The notes under the pieces: generated by a model
Seen by the model: the letters and a program-made list of their open reading frames with translations, nothing else
Told to the model about the DNA's origin: nothing
Database searches by the model: none
Assembly: GCA_034440635.1 (NCBI GenBank)
Contig: JAOTON010001820.1
Location: 891,001 to 955,000, forward strand
DNA: 64,000 nucleotides
From: Lepas anatifera
Taxonomy: Eukaryota; Arthropoda; Thecostraca; Lepadidae
Reading direction: 5' to 3'
Translations under genes and position numbers: made by a program
In this document: positions 57,216-64,000 of the stretch, in pieces
How positions within the stretch are numbered: position 1 is the first letter of the stretch
How the letters are laid out: each line of letters opens with the position of its first letter

Positions 57216-59084
57216 CGGTAACTGTTTAGTGATAATTCCTTGCTTCTAGGTTTCACTGGTTGGAAAGCAGCGTAAAAAGACGCTTGAGAGAAAAATGATT
57301 GCTATGTCCGATCTGAGCGATACAGGATATCCGGTTATTTGGTTGCAGAGTAAAGGATACTGCAGCCTATCCTGTAACAATGTATCCCATCCATCCTACA
57401 ACAATTTATGGTGGTGGAGGGGAGAGCGATTCTGGTTCGCGATTCCTAGACTGCGACAGTGATCAGTTCTACCCAGATTGGAAGCTTAATCTTGTTTGAG
57501 GTGCTGTGCAAATGCGACGGTCTAGTTAATTGATTTCGGTGTATATTTCGGGTTAAGCGTACATGCTACCGCTGTAAAATTCTCTCCTAAAGAGGCTGGA
57601 TCGAAAAGGGAGATAATAGTATACGAAAAATATAATTTTAAATGTTTGTGAATTTTTGTCCGTCCAGATTTACTAAGGCTAGTTTTTAATTCCTCTGTTC
57701 TGTGAAAGTAGCCCGTGCTCACAGCAAAACCTTCCTCTTCAGTATTCTGAACTCTGTCAATATAAGACACGCACGCGTCTTTGCGTCGGTAGCCTTGTTG
57801 ACCTAACCAGGCACGGACAAAGCAGGCAAAGCTTCGCCAGGCGCCGCTTCGTTTACGCAGTAGCAGTCGGTGAACTGAGCGGCCTCTGTCTGGGAGCTGT
57901 CCTGTCGGAAATTCGCGGCGCTATCAGAGAGGACAGATATGGCGTCTGAAGGAGAGGCTGAGAGTGACGGCAGGTGACGGGGTGGGAGTGGACCAGGTGA
58001 CGCGGCGGCGTGTCTCATCCCCCCGGCGCCTCCGGTGAGCGCGCGCGTCGCCCGCGCGGTCGCGGCGCTCCCAGTGGCGTGGTGTGGGCGTCGCGCCTGC
58101 GTCCGATGATGTTGATAAAGTTGACGTCGGTGTGGCTTCTGTATGTTTATTTCAAAATAATTTTGTCAGGCTTCTGATAGCTGCCGACCTGATGATGAAA
58201 TAAACCAGCTCACTCTGTAAATAACCGTGTTATATGGTCGTCAATGTAAGTAACATCGAGATTAGAGTCGATGATTGCTCGCCCCCAGTCTTTGATCCGG
58301 GGTGGTCATGTGATTATATTAACTGGCAAGTTTCAGCCGTGTCCATCAGAGCCTCCGTCCCCTCCTTCTCAACTCGATGTCAGAGAAAACACTCATCTTT
58401 CCAGTGACGGACAGCCTTCTTGACTCCATTAGAAGTCGCGCTCTGATATGCTGGGAAGTCCGCTGGCCTGAATGTAACTGGATCGTGCTTAACTGACCCA
58501 GCAATGGCTGGTATCTTTTGAACGTTACAGTTACAACATAGAGCTGGGATGTATTTGTCATGCAGTGAGCTTGGCCTGAGTCTTTATATTATACGTACCG
58601 ATCGTAAGGGAATATACTTTTGATGCCCAGAACTTCCGGAATTCTTAAACTTCCTCTTCAAGCGCACCGTTCGCCCCACTCCGTCCCTTGGCTTGGATGT
58701 CCCTGGCTCGAGTCGCACCAGACACTCCTGGCGCCACAGTCAGCGTCGTTTGTCCTTCCAGGCTCCTCTGCCTCAATGAGTCGCCTGTGCCCATCCTCCC
58801 TGCCCTACGCCAGTATCAGTGCCCCGTGGCCGCCTGGTGTTTGTTTGTTGTTTACTCTCTCTGGCGAGGCCTCGACGTCAGCGGCAGCGACTCTTTAGCC
58901 AGTCGTTGTTTCCTGCGCCTGCCGCCACGGACATCCGTCCTGTGTCCTCAGTGAGCTGGTGTGTCCCAAGCTGTCCCGCGCCGGGGTTCTCCCGTCTCCC
59001 ACTCAACAGCTGTCCCGTTGGAGGGCGAGTGCAAGCCACGTGCCGGTCCGCACTGGCCTGCCACCTGGAGGACAAACGGACAAA
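57216..59084. other. Stretch with GC-rich blocks, no recognised gene
   Basis: GC-rich blocks at about 57800-58090 and 58660-59080; frames to 94 codons match no known family. Confidence 0.4.
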
Positions 59085-59092
59085 CCTTACGC

Positions 59093-59372
59093 CAGGGGCG
59101 TAGCCAAGGGGGGGCGGCAGGGACAGCCGCCCCTCCCTGAGAGCACGAAGGGCCCTCCGCGGACACGAGCCGCGCTTCGCGCGGCTCGCCCGCACTATGC
59201 TCTGTGACCGAAGTTGGCATTTTATACCAGACAGGGCGCTCTTAAGCCCTCTTCGGCACTCTATTCTGTAACAAGGAGGGCCCTTTTTACCCATCAGGGC
59301 CCTTTTGGCGCTGTCGCAGGGTCCTTCTCGGGGCGCCGCCCCTCCCTGAGTGAAATCTTGGCTACGCCCCTG
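59093..59372. mobile_element. 280-bp hAT-type MITE with perfect TSD
   Basis: Ends are exact 16-bp inverted repeats, CAGGGGCGTAGCCAAG and CTTGGCTACGCCCCTG. CCTTACGC is duplicated exactly at 59085-59092 and 59373-59380. The interior carries further complementary GC-rich segments (GGCGGC...GCCGCC) and no gene; the 172-codon minus-strand frame through it is spurious. Confidence 0.95.
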
Positions 59373-59380
59373 CCTTACGC

Positions 59381-60686
59381 CAGTGCTGTGCCTCACAGAT
59401 AATTGTGGCTAATTTTCAGTATTTTTTTGCAATAGTATTGGAGAGCTTCAATACTAGTAATCCAAAGTGTATCAGCTCTGATGCGTCCCTTGGTCTACGG
59501 CTTCAAGTACAATGGAAGTTATTGGGATCATGGGATAATATCGACCAACACTTAGAAGAATTTGAGTAATACAAATGGACGTTTTGAATCTACATTCTTC
59601 TTTTGTTGTCGCAAATTATTCTTCGTATTACTTCCTTTTACCTGGGTAGTGAGTTTAAAAAGTTGAGACAACTCTAATACACGTATATTCTATTGAACAC
59701 CGAGAGGTGAACACATTTGTACTTTTTTCACCTTTCCACCATGCGCCAGTGTGAGACTCTTAGGAAATAATCTAATGCGAGTTTGGTGACGCCACCATTG
59801 CCCGTTTTTATTTTTCCCCACCTCTAATTGGATTGCGGGTTTCCGACGGGGAAGGGGGTTACTGCGGCCAGGGGCACCATCTGGATTAGAGGCCCCATTT
59901 CTCAGCGGTGTGACTTAAAGTGGGCTGTCGAATCGCATCGCTGGACGCCACCTCTGATCCCTGTCTCCTGGAAGGGAGTGCTGGAGAGTAACGGGGGAAG
60001 TTGGCACCGGGCAACTTCAGGGGGTTCCGGGGGCTCGAGGGCGAGGAACAAAGGCCTGTTCCCTGAAACCAGCAACGAATCTGCCGAAAGAATTCATTCC
60101 AGTATCCTTTTGCAGAGACGGTGCGCCTGCAGAGACGGTCAGCCAACGCCAAAATTGTGTCCCCCTTCCTCACCTGGGGCATTTTATGTATACAGGCTAA
60201 GGGTCATTTTTGGTTCACAGGCCATTCCGCTGGTCCTCAGCTGTTTGGATTACCCCAATTGGGTGCCAGCGCCCTTTAGTTTTCCGCGTTACCCCTCCCT
60301 AGATGCTGCGGAGCCCCCCTCCCCTCCCCCGACGAGATCTTCTATGCCAAAAAAGAGACAAGAGTGCTTCAGAATGAAAACAGGAGTACCCTCTTGGGGG
60401 TTAAAGAGTGCCCATTTTGAGTCTTAAAAATGCTGCTTTCCCTCGTTGGGAGCCCTCCTTAAACTATTAACGCATGTTTGTCATTTTGACCCTCCCTCCC
60501 CCATGTTACGCTTTTTGGCGGCCATGTGCAACGGGTTTGACATCACTGCGGCCACCTCCTTCACCCTATGCGTTACGTTATTTATGGACGGTCTATTGGT
60601 GCCCTGTACAAATTTGTGAAGAGGTGTCCTGCTCTCTTCTCAGGTAGTTTTGCTCTCCATCTTTCGATGGAAATCGCACACATTCA
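59381..60686. other. Stretch with one long unidentified frame
   Basis: A 199-codon plus-strand frame at 59828-60427 begins with TTG rather than ATG and matches no family I know. Proline- and serine-rich parts come from CCCC-rich DNA. I regard it as chance. Confidence 0.35.
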
Positions 60687-60800
60687 TAGGCCGATCCAGA
60701 TGGGGGAGGCACTTGCCCCCTCGATCGACCCTCGGCGCCTCCTAAAATGATAAAGTTGCCGCTCCTCCCCCTCCTGAAAGGCCGCTGGCACCGGGTCCTG
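60687..60800 (+). mobile_element. Fragment of GGCGGATCC-type MITE-like repeat
   Basis: CATAGGCCGATCCAGATGGG followed by GCCCCCTCGATCGACCCTC and a GGCGCC-containing part matches the left portion of 22790-23067. Confidence 0.5.
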
Positions 60801-63057
60801 AAATTGCTTTCACGCAAGGTGGAGAGTGAGGCCAAAATCCCAAAAAGAGGCCAAAATTCCCTGCTTTCTTAACATGCCTCTTTTTTGTTTAGTATTTACA
60901 GGCTTGCAAGTCCCATCACGCCTTTTCCTGGACCTGTTAATTGCTTCTTAACAAACCAATACTTTTTAGGATAATACTTTGATTTAGGACTGTATTTATG
61001 TGCCTTCATAATACAAGCAACAACTACCACCAGCTTTTTTGTTTTGACTGACAGTAGATGAAAATATCTGCTGTAGAATGGAAGTGAAGAATCATCATTC
61101 TGCTACCTCCTAGTGGAATGAAAATATTCTGACACTCCGCAATTGTAGGTACCTCATATATACATAGATAGGATCTCATAACCCTGAATCTCTAACCCAT
61201 TTACATAGAACTAGAAGCTACATGATTTCTAATGTTTATATATAGAATATATTAGTTGACCCTGATGCCATGGTAAATAGCCAACCAGATAAAATCCCTC
61301 TTCCCTTATTTTGATATTCTCCAACTTTCCCATGCAAGCACCACACAGGCTACCATTATCTAATGCAAGACGTGGGGTTTAAACACTCAGCCTCTGCCAG
61401 GACTATTTTGCTTCAATGTGTGAAAACTACCAGCCTATATTGATATAGCCTAAAATAGCAAACATACCCAGCCTTAAAAATCATGAGCCACAAAGGTCAG
61501 TCTGAGCCTTCCTCCGAGCTGTGGAAAACTTTTGCAAGGTATTATGACCTCACCCAGTACTGTACTGAGTAGGTAGGTACCCACCTATTTCCAGTAGATA
61601 TCTAAGATGGGAGAAATGGTTCAATTAATCGTGAATTTCCGGAAGGTAAGTTGCAGTATCAGGGATAAGAAATGAACCTTCATCCACAATATCCCTTCCA
61701 ACAGCAAACTCAAATTCTTTCCACGCACTCGCTCAATTTCCAGTCTTTTCTCCAACAACCATACTGACCTCAAAATTCTGTATTCTCTGCCTTGGTGATA
61801 TTCCCGCCTCAATACAGGGCTCGCCAAGGTTACCGAAGTAACTAAAAACTCACCGCTGCACTTGCGCACCCATTCATGACGCCCGAGATCATTTCGGCCC
61901 CCAAATACGACAAAGTGACGTCATTGTTCTGAATGGACGAAATCCAGCTGAGGCCTTTTCACCGAGGCCAATTCGGTACTTGGATCTCTTTGGAATCCCA
62001 TTTTCATTAATATACGCACGGTTGAGGGCAATCGAACGCTAGAAATGCTGCTAAGATAGGTTTCAACTTGAAATAACTAACAAAAGGAAAATAAATCTGT
62101 ATTTTACGAAATATATTGAAAGGTGGAATCAGCCTCACTTAAAGTGGAGATTTTTACCGAAATCACGATGTTGTTCTGAGCGTTTGAAAATTTCAGGAAG
62201 CTCTTAAACCGCATAATAAAAATACCCAGAAATAACCTATTTATTTTTCTTGAAGAAAAATGTATTACTTTCAACTTTTGTTCAGTAAAATAATATATAT
62301 CTAATTTATTCCTCAATGTCACCAACACTAAAAAAGTAAAAATCAGTGTTGACTTTGGCAGCCTCCTGAAATTATAATGTTACTTTCACATTATTGGTGG
62401 TCTTTATAGGAATCTACGTTTCATTTGAACCTTTCAAATGTGACTTATATCCTATTCTAGTGCGAATAATGGCCGAAAATTAAAAGTGGACGAAAACGAA
62501 TGCGCCTCGATGCAATCGGCCTCACTGAACAAATACCCACGTGAAGTATTTCCTTCGCCTGAAAGTCTGGTAGCAGCCAATCCCAAGCCGGCTTAGGCAA
62601 AAGTATGCGCCATCTTTGTATTTGAAAGGGCCAGAAACTTCTGTGACATAACAAAGTTTGTTATACCTCCAGAAAACCTTTGTTAGCTCACTGTTCCCGT
62701 GTCGCCGTTGGTGTTTTTCTGTGGTTTTATATTTTAGTTTGGGGCAGTCCGGGATTGTTTTGTGTTTTGTGCGGCGTTAACATGTTGTCATATCGTTCTT
62801 GGTGTATGTGGGAAGGAGTAGTATTGGCGTTTGAGATTGGCGAGGGGACGTAATCAGGCAAGATATCACATCAATGGTGGTTGGGAATTCTACTTATATG
62901 GTTTGGGTATTCACTGTCATAATTTAGATGTGTATTATACCGGTTTTCATGCCCCGGATTCCTCTGCCAAGTGAGGTCAAAACAAGTCCCTGGTGAGCCC
63001 TAAATAAATCTGAAAAGATCGTTTTCCACTTAAAATTGTGAATTTCAGAACATTGGC
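60801..63057. other. AT-rich stretch with no recognisable feature
   Basis: Low-GC single-copy-looking DNA. Frames of 60-82 codons match nothing. No tandem or inverted repeats seen. Confidence 0.5.
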
Positions 63058-63225
63058 TGGCACCCCCATTAAGTTTCACTTCCCAGCCCCTCCCCCAGGA
63101 TGCGAGTATCGCCCCCTCCCATATATGATTTGGCGCCCACCTAATTGGTTTTGCAGTCAAAAATGGCGCCCGCTGGTCAGGATGGCATCCCCCCTCCCGA
63201 TCGGGAATCCTGGACCCACTTATGA
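63058..63225 (-). mobile_element. Fragment of GGCGGATCC-type MITE-like repeat
   Basis: Its reverse complement, GGGTCCAGGATTCCCGATCG with CCAATTAGGTGGGCGCCA further in, aligns with the right half of 22790-23067 read on the minus strand. Confidence 0.55.
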
Positions 63226-64000
63226 GATGGTGTTACATATTCTAGGCACAAAGCTATTAATCAAGTTTTATGTGAAACATCCAGCGTTACGAATTGTTAT
63301 AATACTTACTACGTACTTACTTACGCTTACTACGTACTGGAGTACTCGGCATGGCCACCTGAATCGGTATTTTGTGCCGGAGTGTCTCAAATAGTTATGC
63401 TGCGCCATTGGGCATGGTCTCCTGTGTGGCGTGACATTGTGCCGCTGCCGAACAGTCGCCAGTCTCAAAGCAAGTGAACCACTTTTTAGACATGCTCAAT
63501 AGCGGGTTTTATGTACAAAATAGATATGAAAAGTTCGAAGTCTTTCGTTTTCCAGCCTTAAATTTCGCCTTAAATTTCAAAGTTAAGTATTTTCTTACAA
63601 TCTAGGAGTCATCAAAAGAGCAGTTTTTGTCGTCTGCAAAATAATAGCCTTGGTGACAGACAGAACATAGACTCCCTTTGAACTGGAGCAAACCACAGTT
63701 CGCGGTCGATATTTTATTGTCAATCCCAATTTGTTTCGAAATTCCAACCCAGTTATAAGAATGGCATGAACAGATTGTCAGTCATCTTTCGTAACTAGAA
63801 ATATCTCCTATACCTCCTTATAATTTAACAGCATGTGGGGCAGCTAAATTTAAAATTAAAACAAGCGCATGGCAAGGGTGGCGCGTTCCCTGTATTTTCA
63901 ATATTTTTAGCAAACAGATGAAAAGGAATTCCTTCAAGATTTGAATTAGGGAGCAGTGCCCTTTATTTAGAACCATCAATTGTGCTCATGTTAAATGCTC
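63226..64000. other. Stretch with no recognisable feature
   Basis: AT-leaning DNA. Small TACTTAC/CTTACTACGTACT phrases near 63301-63340 form minor dyads. No gene seen. Confidence 0.5.

Noticed and set aside
59828..60427. 199-codon plus-strand frame
   Set aside because: Starts at TTG, has no recognised domain, and is helped by C-rich low-complexity DNA.

Overview
This window reads as non-genic, repeat-dense nuclear DNA of an animal, most likely an invertebrate; I cannot place it further from sequence alone. The evidence is the mix of eukaryotic repeats: hAT-type elements with 8-bp target-site duplications (TSDs), piggyBac-type elements with TTAA duplications, a truncated L1/Tx1-like LINE, tRNA-derived SINEs, long (AT)n tracts and seven minisatellites. 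There are no operons, rRNA genes, functional tRNA genes or convincing exons of a host protein. Almost every long open frame is either a by-product of a minisatellite lacking stops or a chance frame in GC-rich sequence.

Layout. 1-2030: inner and right part of a long-inverted-repeat DNA element carrying a broken Myb/SANT-like gene. 2030-7300: single-copy-looking DNA with CpG-dense blocks. 7300-8530: small MITEs, including one hAT-type element inside the terminal repeat of another. 10.1 and 11.85 kb: 51-bp and 29-bp minisatellites. 17.2 kb: a hAT-type MITE. 18.8-19.4 kb: AGGTCA-rich repeat. 21.7-25.5 kb: a second copy of the long-inverted-repeat family, mixed with two inverted arms made of (AT)n plus arrays of an 18-bp palindrome around TTCGCGAA. 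26.1-30.84 kb: two direct copies of an AGGTCA-rich piggyBac-type element; the second contains a 2,240-bp TTAA-flanked element and a 318-bp hAT-type element. 32.1-35.1 kb: a third long-inverted-repeat relative containing a 5'-truncated LINE with a perfect 12-bp TSD. 36.2-40.3 kb: three minisatellites. 43.7 kb: another hAT-type copy. 45.3-49.1 kb: a 3.8-kb array of a 31-bp unit with a 26-unit higher-order period. 50.6, 52.6 and 56.8 kb: SINEs. 51.4 kb: a 91-bp tandem repeat. 59.1 kb: a hAT-type MITE. 59.4-64 kb: mostly featureless, AT-rich toward the end.

The parts do not form a pathway. The story is layered transposition: older AGGTCA-rich elements served as landing sites for a LINE, a piggyBac-type element and hAT MITEs, and intact TSDs let the order of events be read. 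No new biochemical system is evident. The least explained structures are the paired palindrome arrays at 22.1 and 25.3 kb, the Myb-only long-inverted-repeat family, and the density of AGGTCA half-sites.
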